Shown here: piece after piece, positions 1 to 10,842 of the stretch
Layout: the number at the start of each line of letters is the position of its first letter
Position numbering within the stretch: the stretch's first letter is position 1
From: Ahaetulla prasina
Taxonomy: Eukaryota; Chordata; Lepidosauria; Squamata; Colubridae
Assembly (NCBI RefSeq): GCF_028640845.1
Contig: NC_080540.1
Location: forward strand, 258,588,958-258,652,957
Length of the DNA stretch: 64,000 bases
Direction: 5' to 3'
Position numbers and translations under genes: made by a program
Notes under the pieces: model-generated
What the model was told of the DNA's origin: nothing
The model's database searches: none
Seen by the model: only the letters and a program-made list of their open reading frames with translations

Positions 1-54
1 CAGGTGAGAGGGTGATCCCATGGGTGCTCCTTCTATTTGTTTGTATTTTGTCCG

Positions 55-1197
55 TTATAGATGAAGTATGTGTTGGATAGGCAGTGGTTGGTCAGATCTA
101 GGATGTGCTTGGGGGTTATATTTGTTTTGGATAGCTGTCAAGGCTTCTTTGATTGGCACTTGGGTGAACGGGGATATGACATCAAAGCTCACGAGTAGGT
201 CGCTGGGCTGTAAGTTTTGTTTCTTTATGATCTCTATGAACTGGAATGAGTTTTTTACGTGTGAGGCGATGGATTCTGCATAGGGCTGTAGTTGTTTGGC
301 GAGAAATTTGGCTAGGTTTTGTAGAGGTGAGCCTATGGAGCTGACTATGGGTCTGAGTGGGGTTCCTTCTTTGTGTATCTTAGGGAGGCCGTAGAGCTTA
401 GGGCATCTGGATGATTTCTCTCTGGGAATGATTCTTTGTTGGATTTCTTCGCTGATGGGGGAGGCTTTTATTTTGGATCTAGTGGTTTTTTCTAGGTAGG
501 TGGTGGGGTCTGTTTTTAGGGGCTTGTATGCAGGGTCTTGGAGTAGGTTGGTTAATTTGGTTTGGTAGTCAGATGTGTTCATAACCACCGTGGCGTTCCC
601 CTTGTCTGCTGGTAGGATTATTATGCTGGTGTCTTTTTTCAGGTTAAGTAGTGCTGTCTGTTCCTCTTTGGGTAAGTTGCTTTTGGGTGGCTTGCTGCTG
701 CAGAGGATGTTGGTGATTTCGAGTCTGATTTTGTTAGCGTCATCGGGGTTGATTTTGGTCAGGCTGGTTTCAACTCCGCATATAATGGTTTCAGTGGGGA
801 TATATTTGGGAGTGACTGCAAAGTTGAATCCTTTGGAAAGGACATCGGTTTCAGCTTTGGTGAGGATCCTATCTGAGATGTTATGCACTGTTTGTTTCAT
901 GTGTGGCTGTGAGGGTGGAGGGGTTTGTTTCTGGCGTTCTTGTAGTCTTCGGAGTTTGTTGGTGTGTGTGTCTGTCTTGAGGGTGGTCTGTGTTTCAGCT
1001 CTCCAAACAGCGAGTTGTTTGGATTTGTCCCAAAGTGCAGGGTGGATCTTGTTGCTGAGTTTGAGGTGAAGTGTGAGGAGATCTTTGTTGATTTGATCTA
1101 GGAGGAATCTTTTTGTGTGAAGTTCATTTCTGATTAGGGCCAATTCTGTTCTTTTTAGGATGCGTTTGGTGGCTGCAGAGTTGGAGTGGAATTTCAA
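55..1197 (-). pseudogene. Penelope-like reverse transcriptase, N-terminal and RT motifs 1-3
   Basis: The RT copies PLE RNA at the insertion site. This 380-residue open stretch has PLE signatures in order: an N-terminal region with RILKRTELALIR (residues 12-23), LPADKGN (195-201), KLYGLPKIHK (267-276), LRPIVSSIGSP (281-291) and the first-aspartate motif LVSFDV near 335-340. The frame ends at a TAA just before a shifted segment reading KQIEGAPMGSP at window bases 20-50, so a frameshift precedes the next RT motif. Upstream, one TGA (near 1225) separates this frame from the 1228-1452 N-terminal piece, which is otherwise continuous with it. The YxDD motif is outside the window. The copy is dead but little decayed. 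Confidence 0.88.
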
Positions 1198-1227
1198 TTG
1201 GAAGCATATGGGGATTAAATTTTGATC

Positions 1228-1452
1228 TCAGCAGTTTCGTAGGAATGCAAGGTCACATAAAATGGAAGCTCTTTGGACTTCTAGTTTTTCATAGGTCCTG
1301 GTCAGATGGTGGATTTCTTCCCCGTAGAGGTGCAATATTTGTTTTCTGAGGTTTTCGCGGATGTTTGTATGTAGGTCTTTGGTTATTCGGGTTTTCTCCC
1401 GCGTAAAATTGGAAGTGTCTTGGCGACGTTTCGACGAAGTCTTATTCGTCAT
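1228..1452 (-). pseudogene. PLE N-terminal coding segment reading through the terminal repeat
   Basis: A 74-residue frame starts inside the terminal repeat ([15 protein letters not shown]) and runs into EEIHHLTRTYEKLEVQRAS and LAFLRNC. It then meets a TGA, after which the same frame continues into the RT frame at 1197. The order matches the N-terminus of vertebrate Penelope proteins, so I read it as one protein broken by a single stop. Whether the repeat-derived residues were ever translated is unknown. Confidence 0.7.
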
Positions 1453-1872
1453 CTTCAGGCTTCAGCTTCGTGCTTCTGGGAGCAATGTATATATATATTC
1501 TGAGGGTTTTTGCGGGTGTTTGTATGTAGGTCTTTGGTTATTCGGGTTTTCTCCCGCATAAAATTGGAAGTGTCTTGGCGACGTTTCGACGAAGTCTCAT
1601 TCATCATCTTCAGGCTTCAGCTTCGTGCTTCTGGGAGAAATGTGTGATTGCAGCTGTTTCTTCCTTTAAAGCTGTTTCTTCCTATAAAGGAAGAAGGAAA
1701 AAGGAAGAAACAGCTGCGATCACACATTGCTCCCAGAAGCACGAAGCTGAAGCCTGAAGATGACGAATGAGACTTCATCGAAACGTTGCCAAGACACTTC
1801 CAATTTTACGCGGGAGAAAACCCGAATAACCAAAGACCTACATACAAACACCCACGAAAACCTCAGAAAACA
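1346..1872. repeat. PLE terminal repeats: two tandem copies plus one inverted copy
   Basis: Copies at about 1346-1487 and 1500-1650 share the block from the 'gtaggtctttggttattcgg' motif to the 'cttcgtgcttctgggag' motif. The reverse complement is at about 1709-1872. A short palindromic spacer (about 1650-1708) carries repeated 'gctgtttcttcc' motifs. Each copy contains a hairpin (GACGAA/TTCGTC) preceded by CTGAAGA and followed by GAAACGT, which resembles a hammerhead core. Confidence 0.82.
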
Positions 1873-1878
1873 AATATA

Positions 1879-1882
<4 letters not shown>

Positions 1883-1917
<35 letters not shown>

Positions 1918-2062
1918 CATCTATCCATCCATCCCTATCTATATATCATCTCTCTATCTATCTATCTATCTATCTATCATCTATCTATCTATCTATCTAT
2001 TTATCTATCTATCTATCTTTCCAGCTATCCAGCTATCCATCCAGCCCTACCTACCTACCTAC

Positions 2063-2107
<45 letters not shown>

Positions 2108-2190
2108 ATTTATCTATCTATCTCTATCATCTATCTATCTCTATCATCTATGTATCTATGTATCTATGTATCATCTATTTATATATCACT
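1883..2190. repeat. (TG)n and interrupted (CTAT)n microsatellite
   Basis: About 33 bases of TG dinucleotide are followed by about 275 bases of CTAT/CTAC/CCAT tetranucleotide repeats with interruptions. The long SIYLSIY-type open frames here are translations of the repeat and not genes. Confidence 0.97.
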
Positions 2191-2935
2191 ATATTTACAC
2201 ATGGCTGCAAAGAAATATCAAAAAGTTGAATTTCTTGCTGCCATTTGGTGACTGTTTGTATTTTTTCAGCCTGGATATGACATGCTTTATCTGTCCTCTA
2301 AGGCAAGGGCACACATTTTGATTTACATGGTTCAAGGCAGAGGTGTCTGCCAGGAATGGTGGAAAAAGTCAGTATGGCAGATGTGACAATACAATTGAAG
2401 CTCTGCCCATTCTTAATTTTTTTGGCCAACGTAGACAAGCCTAGGGCAAGACCTGAACCAGTTTCATCAAATTCTTTGTCAAGTCAAATTCTTTCTACTG
2501 TCTACTTTTGCTCCACAGATTTCTTTTCTTTGGGGCATTGACTTCATTAGCTTGTGCCTTTTGTGGTGAAAGGAAGACAAGCTACTGCAAATCTATTAAG
2601 TGAATTACACTCTACAAATGGAGTGTATAAATTAACTTTAGCATTGTAAGGTGGCTATTATCTGAAAAAAAACCTCTCTGTGAAAAGGAGAGATGCAGCA
2701 TTACTCAGAAATTACAGAGATGCAAGACAGCAAAGTAGCAGTTCTTCCTATTTATGTCCTTTCTGCAAACTCTTTATGTCCCTGGGGAAGGGAAAAGGCC
2801 TTCTAGATTTCTACCTTATTCTATGTTCTTTCTTTGCAGGGGAATTTTAAAAAGTCAAGATTTATTTTGTCCAAAGTATCTGCAGGGATAGGGATCTAAA
2901 AAGTAAAGAATTGGAGAATAATAATGCAATTGGAG
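2191..2935. other. No gene seen
   Basis: Ordinary A/T-rich sequence. I see no coding signature, RNA gene or named repeat in it. Confidence 0.6.
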
Positions 2936-3096
2936 CAGGGGTGGTATTCACTTACCTTTGCTACCAGTTCACAAATGCGCATGCACAGAGTGTCAAAAAT
3001 GGGATGTGATTATGTCCAGTCGGGTGGACAGAGCCTCCCACAACCGCCGCTATCGGTTCGGCCGAACCAGATAGGGCCAGCTGAATACCACCACTG
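2936..3096. mobile_element. hAT-type MITE with perfect 8-bp target duplication
   Basis: The inverted ends are CAGGGGTGGTATTCA and TGAATACCACCACTG. They are flanked by identical 8-bp copies of AATTGGAG (2928-2935 and 3097-3104). The 8-bp duplication and CAG...CTG ends are typical of hAT transposons. There is no coding capacity (161 bp), so it would be mobilised in trans. Confidence 0.88.
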
Positions 3097-3710
3097 AATT
3101 GGAGTCCTGCTACATTTTTTAATTGATTAATGTAAAAAAGAGCTGATTGTATGGTTGCCACATATCCTTGCCTTTTTTGACCCTGTCTTTGCAGACAACT
3201 CACTGAAGAGATTGCTTCTGTATTGTTACAAAGGAAAGATATTGGTTCTGTTGTTTTCTTGCTACACATGTCTCCATCCCTCTGCCCCCTCCTTCACTAC
3301 GGTAGACTGAGACTATTAATACCGACTCAGAAAACTAGGATTGGGGTAAAGAGTGTAGAGATAATATATGTGTAATGCTTTGTAACTTATAACCAAGATG
3401 TAAAATATGAGTAAAATGTATGTCACCTGAGGTCGTTTTGCTGCTGCAGTTGTACTGCATTTGTTTATCTGGTCTGTGGAGGATTATTTACAGGGGTTAG
3501 ACCCAGACTTAGCTGTTCATATATTTCAGCCACTGACATCAATATAACAAATTAGTCAGTGAGGATCCAACTAAGGCCTGTCACTTCTATTCAAAAATAT
3601 CATCTCACAAGCCAAGGTGATATAATGGCTATATGGTGATAATAATTATTGTACTAGAAAGCCACTGCCAATTATAGATTTCTGCAACTGAACAAACACT
3701 GATTCTCATA
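3097..3710. other. No gene seen
   Basis: Apart from the MITE target duplication I recognise nothing here. There is no conserved open frame. Confidence 0.55.
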
Positions 3711-3936
3711 GTATCATAGCAATAGCACTTAGACTTATAGTGCTTTACAGCCTTCTGTAAGCAGTTTAAAGAGTCAGCATATTTCCCCCAATTTGGGTCC
3801 TCATTTGACTTACCTCGGAAGGATGGAAGGCTGAGTCAACCTTGAGCCTGGCGAGATTTGAACTGCAAAATTACAGGTAGCCAGCAATCAGCAGAAGTAG
3901 CCTGCAGTACTGTACTCTAACCACTGAGGCCTTAAC
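3711..3936 (-). mobile_element. tRNA-derived SINE
   Basis: Read on the minus strand it starts with a tRNA-like head (CTCAGTGGTTAGAGTACAGTACTGCAGGC), then has a box-B-like 'gttcaaatctcgcc', then the core shared with the copies at 10536 and 32618 ('gactcagccttccatcctt'), and ends in 'ctaagtgctattgctat'. It is a diverged copy of the SINE at 10536. Confidence 0.8.
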
Positions 3937-4061
3937 AGATCTTCAAAAGTTTGCAAATACTAGCAGGAGTGGTTCTGTAATCACCTCTTCTAGATCCTTC
4001 AGCTTACCAGAATGCAAACCATCTGGCTGTGAAGTTTTGAATTTATTCATATAAACTTAGT

Positions 4062-4652
4062 TCTCTGTAATTCACCTGTCTGGAACCCACACTTCATTTT
4101 GGACATTAATACAATTGAGCGTGTCCAGAAATATTTTACAAGAAGAGTCCTCCACTCCTCTGATCACAACAAAATACCTTATGCCACCAGACTTGAAATT
4201 CTGGGTTTAGAAAATTTAGAACTACGCCACCTTCGGCATGGCCTCAGCATAACTCATAAAATCATCTGCTACAATGTCCTTCCTGTCGAAGACTACTTCA
4301 GCTTCAACCACAATAATATACAATAATACACGAGAAAGTGAACCGCTCCAATCTTGATTGTAGAAAATATGACTTCAGCAACAGAGTTGTTAATGCCTGG
4401 AATGCACTACCTGACTCCGTGGTCTCATCCCAAAATCACCAAAGCTTTAACCAAAGACTGTCTACTGTTGACCTCACCCCATTCCTAAGAGGTCTGTAAG
4501 GGGCGTGCATAAGAGCACCAGCGTGCCTACCGTTCCTGTCCTAATGTTCCCTTTGGTTGTATTCAATCTGTGTGGTTATTTCATGCTTATACTTATATAT
4601 ATTGTTGTTTTTGACAAAATAAATTAAATAAATAAATAAATAAATAAATAAA
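4062..4652 (+). pseudogene. Rex1/CR1-like LINE, 3' end
   Basis: This is the C-terminus of a non-LTR retrotransposon RT protein, 5'-truncated. It shows SPVWNP, then INTIERVQKYFTRRVLHSS, LEILGLENLELRHLR and DYFSFNHNN. About 20 bases are missing near 4321, which shifts the frame, and the remainder continues to about 4497. The 3' UTR ends in GACAAAATAAAT(TAAA)n at 4616-4652. It belongs to the same family as the copies at 9375 and 56285. Confidence 0.85.
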
Positions 4653-5756
4653 TTGTTTCACCCTATCAATAATGTAAGCTGTATATATTATATAGTTTCT
4701 AAAAATGTTGCATTTTAACCAGCAGCTCTTAATAAGAAACACAGTATACTTATGTAAGGTCAACACTACATCTTGAGTTGTGTATCATACTAAGATGAAA
4801 TGTGATTTTCTTGTTTGTCATTTAATGAGAATTTCAACACTGATTATTTATTGCATCAACCAGTTACCTTTGTGATCTAAAATTCATCTGCACTTCTAAT
4901 TTATTATCACAATATTGCCGTGTGGTGATTCACAGAATAATCTATGTATAGAAATGTTGTGGTTTACCAGCCATGGTTTGTGCATTATAAGGTAATTGAA
5001 TCGCTACACTTGTGGTTTCTTCAAGGGACATGCATTAACAAAACATGGGCCAGTCTGATTTGTGAATAAACTATGAGTAAAAAGCTACATTTTTTTCCTG
5101 GATTCATTCATTAAATCATCATTTTTATTCCTCTCTTTAATTATCTTAACTTGTTATATGTATTGCTTAAGTTTTTTGTCACAAATTAATTCCTTCTTTC
5201 CTGTCAGGGAGCATTATAGCTATATATAAACATTAATATTCCATTTTTCACCTTGTATAAATAAACGTTAGTTTAACTGAAGTGAGAATATTATATCATT
5301 TCAAATCCATGCCAAGAACTGGATGAAATGGATATTATGTTTTCTCATTGCATGTGTTGTTTCATGAAGGTATTTCTTATCATACGAGGTTTTCTAATTG
5401 TTTCTAAATCACATTATTCCGATTCCTAAATATTTCCAACAACCTTATATAATTTTAAGTTAATAAATTGTTTTTAAAAAATGCCTAGTAAGGTCTGAAA
5501 ATCCAATTAATTAGAGTCAGACATCACCAAATCTAAGCTGTGAATATTCTTTTAATGTTATGAAAGAGAATTAATAACCTCAGTCACAGAAATTTTCTAA
5601 CTGATATTCATATATCTGAGATTAGAATTGATAGATTAAAATATAGACCAAAATCCCCAGAAATTAGGGTTGGAGTTAAGAAAAAATACAGCTAGAACCA
5701 TATCAGCATCAAATAAGTTTTATAAATAAATCATACTCTGCCATGAAATTACATTT
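4653..5756. other. A/T-rich spacer, no gene seen
   Basis: About 1.1 kb of A/T-rich sequence without a recognisable gene or repeat. Confidence 0.55.
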
Positions 5757-6369
5757 AGATCCTTCTACAGAGGAATTATTGAGTCTGTCATCTGCACCTC
5801 TATAACTGTCTGGTTTGGCTCTGCAACCAAACAAGACAAACACAGACTTCAACAGATAATTTTTCTGTTAGAACAGAAAAAACAATTGCTACCAACCTAC
5901 CTTCCATTGAGGACCTGTATGCTGCACGAGTCAAAAAGAGGTCTGTGAAAATATCTACAGACCCCTCACAACCTGGACATAAATTGTTTCAGCTTCTTCT
6001 ACCTGCACACCAGAACAAAAAGACACAAAGACAGTTTTTCCCCGAATGCCATCACTCTACTAAACAACTAATTCCCATAACACTGTCAAATTCACTAAGA
6101 CTGTATTACTATTCTTCTTCTCATCCTTACTAGTATCTATCTTTTCCCACTTATGGCTATATCCATGTTGTTTGTATCTTTACAATTTATATTGTTTTTA
6201 TTGTTTCCTAGTATGGTTTGATTGCTTGTTAGTATCCTATGACTATCACTAAGTGTTGTATCTATGATTCTTGACAAATATATTTTATGTACACCATATG
6301 TACCAAAGACAAATTCTTTGTGTGTCCAATCACACTTAGCCAATAAAGAATTCTATTTATTCTATTATT
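5757..6369 (+). pseudogene. CR1/L3-like LINE 3' end ('Snake1'-like family)
   Basis: Frame fragments read FYRGIIESVICTSITVWFG, then NLPSIEDLYAARVKKRSV and KISTDPSQPGHKLFQLL. This is the C-terminal part of a non-LTR retrotransposon protein, with a frameshift near 5865. The 3' UTR has a 'gtccaatcacacttagcc' block, an AATAAA and an ATTCTATTTATTCTATT tail. The copies at 29655 and 49346 share this UTR. The family name is from memory and tentative. Confidence 0.8.
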
Positions 6370-7289
6370 CCTTATGGTAGAATGCAAAGAATCCTCTTCC
6401 AATTTCCTTAGACATTTGAATTTCTTACTGAGATCATTCATTATGATTCAAAGCCTTCCTTCATTTGGATTGCCAAAGAACATGTTTTCTACCTGACCTT
6501 TAAGAAATCAACCTTGGTAATCTGCTTTCTCCTGACAGCAAGGCTATGTAATTATAGTTTGTCAACAAAAAAATGTGAGAGCTTTTTCAGGATATTGTGT
6601 GGTTCACCACGAAATTTGTAGCATACGTTTGGCTGCAGTTGGCATAATCAAAGCATAAAACCATACTGAGTCTAGATTGCCATCTGTCCTTCAAATTGAT
6701 ACGGTCCAAGATTTAACAACAAACTGGGTAGATAGTTCATCTCTGTCTATGACTATCCCCCAAAGGCTTTTTTGTATTGAAATCTAATGCAACTGAAATG
6801 GGCACTGAAAGGTTTTAGTATTTAATGACCTTTTAGTTTCTCATAGGGCAGTCTAATTATCAAGGTAGACAAGGTCAGTGCTTCAGTTTATCGACTAGAC
6901 TGTTCTCCGAGCTTTAAAAGCAATATATCTCTGCCTTACTATAACATATTGCAGTATTGACATAGCAGGAAAAACCGCAGAACCGTAGAAGAATTGGAAA
7001 TCTGAAAACACTCTTTTCAGGCCAGATGCTCTTCCTAAGAAAGTGTCAGAAGCACTCTGATGTATCAGGCCAATGCTCAGGCTAGTTCACAATCTCTTCC
7101 TATAGTAACCAAATTATGACCCACTAAAAGGACATAACTTTCTCCTGTTTTTGCTCAGAACTGATAGTAATCAGTGGCATAAAGGTTGCTGTTCCACATT
7201 GTCTATGCCTTTATTCACTTTTGTTTCACAGGTTTCTGTCTATTTGGTATATCATGAAGAAATTATGTTTCAAAAACAGAAAATAATAT
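6370..7289. other. No gene seen
   Basis: Unclassified sequence. No coding frame has supporting motifs. Confidence 0.5.
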
Positions 7290-7385
7290 GGGTGGTGTAG
7301 TGGTGGAGGGTTTCCTGCCTGGGCAGGGGGTTGGACTAGAAGACCTCCAAGGTCTCTTCCAACTCTGTTATTATTATTGTCTGAA
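7290..7385 (+). mobile_element. CR1 LINE 3' end fragment
   Basis: Contains the CR1 3'-terminal signature 'gggcagggggttggactaga' followed by 'agacctccaaggtctcttccaactctgttatt'-type sequence. It is a short 5'-truncated fragment with no coding region. Confidence 0.85.
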
Positions 7386-7693
7386 GATTTCCAGTGAATG
7401 CCATGAGTGCCTATGATCACCTCCCTAATTCAAAAAAATATAACTGTGTTCCAATCTACAAGGATGATCTATGCCAATAGATGTGTATGTAAGTATGATG
7501 TGTATGTGTGCTTATACATGCATGCCTATATCACATATAAGATTTATGATAGATCTATTTATTCTGGTAGAGCAAGCCTTTTTTTGATACAACTAATACA
7601 ATGCTTAAATAATCTTCCAACATCTTAAAGGGGTTTGACTGTAAAAGAGTCATTAAATTATTTGTCTTCCTCTTAGGGTACTTCTCTTAGTAG

Positions 7694-7695
<2 letters not shown>

Positions 7696-7759
<64 letters not shown>

Positions 7760-7808
7760 CCTCCCTCCCTCCCTCCCTCTCTCTCTCTCACACACACACA
7801 GACACACC
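7696..7808. repeat. (CT)n, (CCCT)n and (CA)n microsatellite
   Basis: About 58 bases of CT, then CCCT units, CT again and CACACA. It abuts the 3' end of the minus-strand SINE at 7809-7936, so it probably grew from that SINE's GA-rich tail. Confidence 0.95.
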
Positions 7809-7936
7809 CCTATGAGATATGTTGGACTGAGAGAGATTTACTGGTCCAAAGTTATCAAACTGACTTTCATGGCTTAGAGCTCATACTCTCCTGGTTTCTA
7901 GGCTAGCATCTTAACCATTACACCAAATTGGTTCTA
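7809..7936 (-). mobile_element. tRNA-derived SINE ('GTGTAGTGGTTAAG' family)
   Basis: On the minus strand it reads 'tggtgtaatggttaagatgctagcc' (box-A region), 'aggagagtatgagctctaag' (box-B region), then a body ending 'ctcagtccaacatatctcat'. This is a squamate tRNA-type SINE. A partial relative is at 49246. Its 3' tail is fused to the GA/CT microsatellite. Confidence 0.72.
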
Positions 7937-9341
7937 TTAGCTATATGTAATTGATTAAATTAAATTAAATTAATGTTAATTTAATTAATTAAAAATTAGT
8001 TAAACATTAACATCTAGTAGACTAATAATAAACAAAATACTCCGTTACTCCTAGATGCTCTCCCCTAGCCAAATGACTGGGCCTTATTAGAGGGCAACTC
8101 ATTTCCAACTACTTCTCAGGTAAATCAGTTGTTGACACTGTCAAAAATCTTATGCACAGTAGCAGGCATGCAAAGAGATTAGATACACAACAATATGGAA
8201 ACTATTTGATACAAATGCAGCAATGATAGTGATGTTGGTAGTGGTAGTGGTGATGAAGATAATGATAAATCTATCTATTCTTAAAACAAATGTAATACTG
8301 AGTTCGTGTCCAGGCTTAAGTCAAACCATTCACTTCAGGATCTATTAAGGGCCGTGTTATTAAACTTCTGGTGAGGCTGACATGGGCTGGGGTATAATGG
8401 GAATGTAAACCAAATATATCTGCATAAAAAATTGGCAAAACCTGCTGGATCAGGCAATCTTGGGTTATTTTTTCCTTCTGCAATGGCCCAAAAGATATCT
8501 ATTAGAAATGCACAAGTAGGATGTAAGCAAAATAACACTGTGCTTATGTAGCATCTGCTAATATCTACTCTCTGATAGTGAAGATAATAGGTGGTTGACA
8601 GTAGCTTCAATTTTGTGACAAAATTTCAGACGTTTGCAGGTTATTGTAGTTGTACCGATACAGTGGTCTGTACACTGATTAACAATTACATGGATCTTTA
8701 CAGGACTGAGGTAAGTTTTTAGTAATTGCATACATAAAAAAGAAAAAACACAGGTTCCTATTAATTGGACTAAGGTGGGCATCCATCTTTCATTTCAAAA
8801 CATTAAACTCTGTGCCATTACTGCCAATCCAGATTTTATGGTATTGTTTTCTTATTGCAATGTGCAAATTTCTACTAATTACATTGAAACTGAATTAATA
8901 TCTTCTTAACAGTTGTTCAAACCTCATGCAGGTGCATCTTAGAATACCCGGGATTTGAATACTGTAATTAGTTTTATTTATGTGGAGACATGTAGGTACC
9001 CGTCTTTGCATCTGGGTACTAAAAGAAGAAATAATGGATAACAATAGTACTTTGATTGATATTAAATAATAAATTAAGTCAGAAAAATTACGAGTTTTTA
9101 TTTTTATCCACTTTGATGTGTGGACATGAAAAGGAGGGACATCTTTTGAAATGATTACTAAACAACAGTTTTCACATTTTACATTTACATTTACAGTAAA
9201 GCAGTTCACATTTTGGGTATGGTATAGTATAGTATAATACACTTCAATGTGAATGAAGTCCCTGACATCACTTCCCTTACAGGTGTAAACTTAAATAAAT
9301 GAATAAAATAAAACTTAATCTTCTAGAATTCCTAATCAGTA
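7937..9341. other. No gene seen; A/T-rich low-complexity patches
   Basis: Includes an AATTAA-rich palindromic patch near 7945-8000 and a short GTGGTA/GATGAT stretch near 8225-8265. Open frames are short and carry no recognisable motif. Confidence 0.5.
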
Positions 9342-10264
9342 CGGATAGTCCTCAACTTAAAACCATTTGCATATCCGACATTAATACAATTGAGCGCATC
9401 CAGAAATATTTCACAAGAAGAGTCCTCCACTCCTCTACTTGCAAGAAAATACCTTATGCCACCAGACTTGAAATTCTGGGTTTAGAAAATTTAGAACTAC
9501 GCCGCCTTCGGTATGACCTGAGCATAGCTCATAAAATCATCTCCTACAATGTCCTTCCTCTGGATGACTACTTCAGCTTCAACCACAACAATACACGAGC
9601 ACACAATAGATTCAAACTTAACGTGAACCACTCCAATCTTGATTGCAGAAAATATGACTTCAGTAACAGAGTTGTTAATGCCTGGAATGCACTACCAGAC
9701 TCCGTAGTCTCATCCCAAAATCCCCAAAACTTTAACCTAAGACTGTCTACTGTTGAGCTCATGTCAATCCTAGGAGGTCTGTAAGGGGCGTGCATAAGAG
9801 CACCAGTGTGCCTAACCGTCCTTGACCTAATGTTCCCTTTAGTTGTATTCATTTTATGTATTAAATTCATGCTTATACTTATATATATTATTTAATATGT
9901 ATTTGACAAAATAAATAAAATAAATAAATAAATTTGTTTAGTGTCCATGCAAAATTACAAAAGGACCGAAAACAGTGACTTATGACCATTTTTCACACTT
10001 ACCACCATTTCAACATCCCCACATGATCAAAATTTGGACGCTTGGCCACTGGCATATATTTATGACAGTTGCAGTATCCCGGGATCATGTGATCACCTTT
10101 TGCAACTTTCTGAAAAACAAAGTTGATGGAGGAAAAACTTAAGAACCATGTTGCTAACTTAACAACTGCAGTGATTCACTTAGCAACTGTGGCAAGAAAG
10201 GCCGTAAAATGGGGCAAGGCTCATTTAACAACTGGCTTGCTGATTGTAAGTCAAAAACTACCTG
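9342..10264. mobile_element. Mariner-type MITE split by a LINE insertion
   Basis: The left end CGGATAGTCCTCAACTTA (consensus CAGGTAGTCCTCGACTTA) and the right end TAAGTC...CTACCTG form inverted termini. A TA dinucleotide lies outside each end (9340-9341, 10265-10266). The right body has the motifs 'cacttagcaactgt' and 'gatcatgtgatcacctttt', also present in mutated form in the copy at 58787. The LINE at 9375-9932 is inserted near its left end. TA duplication points to the Tc1/mariner superfamily. No transposase is encoded. Confidence 0.75.
9375..9932 (+). pseudogene. Rex1/CR1-like LINE, 3' end, C-terminal frame nearly intact
   Basis: A 5'-truncated copy that starts within the RT protein C-terminus: SDINTIERIQKYFTRRV, LEILGLENLELRRLRYDLS, then RFKLNVNHSNLDCRKYDF and VVNAWNALPDSVVSS, ending ...ILGGL at 9783. 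The open frame is uninterrupted up to the natural stop. The 3' UTR ends in TTTGACAAAATAAATAAAATAAATAAATAAA. The same family as 4062 and 56285. It sits inside a mariner-type MITE, which dates it as younger than that MITE. Confidence 0.88.
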
Positions 10265-10535
10265 TAGTTGGTGAAAATGTGAGGGCTCTGAAAACCAGCG
10301 TTTAGAATTGGAGAATCTTCTCTAGCTTTATTTAGAACAAATGACAACAAATCCAACGTTAAAAAAAGAAATATTATTTTAAAGCAATTGAGGGACATTC
10401 ATTTTTTCTTATTAAAAAAATCTTAGAATGGGACGGGAGAGAGCAGGAATAGAGGGTTAGGATCATTTACTTTTTCCCCCTTCCAGCTTACTTCTAACAA
10501 ACACCAAGTTTTATTTTATTTTATTTATTTAAGAG
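10265..10535. other. No gene seen
   Basis: Spacer with an A/T-rich (TTTTA)n stretch near 10510-10530 next to the SINE head. Confidence 0.5.
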
Positions 10536-10773
10536 TCACGGTGGCGCAGTGGTTAGAGTGCAGTACTGCAGGCACTTCTGCTGATCACCGGCTGCCAGCA
10601 GTTTGGCAGATCGAATCTCACCAGGCTCAAGGTTAACTCAGCTTTCCATCCTTCCGAGGTGGGTAAAATGAGGACCTAGATTGTTGGGGGCAATATGCTG
10701 ACTCTGTAAACTGCTTAGAGAGGGCTGGAAAGCACTGTGAAGCAGTATATAAGTCTAAGTGCTATTGCTATTT
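10536..10773 (+). mobile_element. tRNA-derived SINE
   Basis: Head 'gtcacggtggcgcagtggtt' followed by AGAGTGCAGTACTGCAGGC. Then comes a box-B-like 'cagatcgaatctcacc', the core 'aactcagctttccatccttc', and the tail 'taagtctaagtgctattgct'. The core is shared with the SINEs at 32618 and 42857, but the tail differs. Confidence 0.82.
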
Positions 10774-10842
10774 AATGTGTCTAACATGTAGTAACAGGTA
10801 GTAGTATAAATATAAATATGAATATAGTAAATGGGTACGAAT

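Larger units (their letters stand above)
1..1880 (-). mobile_element. Penelope-like element (PLE), 5' half with terminal repeats
   Basis: This is a Penelope-type retroelement read on the minus strand and cut off by the left window edge. It consists of an inverted terminal-repeat copy (about 1709-1872), two tandem copies in the opposite orientation (about 1346-1487 and 1500-1650), an N-terminal coding part (1228-1452) and the RT domain (55-1197). Tandem plus inverted terminal repeats are the usual PLE arrangement. The core and catalytic end of the RT and the GIY-YIG domain would lie left of base 1. The right end abuts a TG and CTAT microsatellite. Confidence 0.88.

Noticed and set aside
1760..2321. 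Long open frames of SIYLSIYL type
   Set aside because: They translate the CTAT microsatellite in three frames and have no protein motif.
3711..3936. Possible tRNA genes at SINE heads (also 10536, 11701, 32618, 42857, 49246)
   Set aside because: Boxes A and B are present but no complete cloverleaf, and each is joined to a SINE body and tail.
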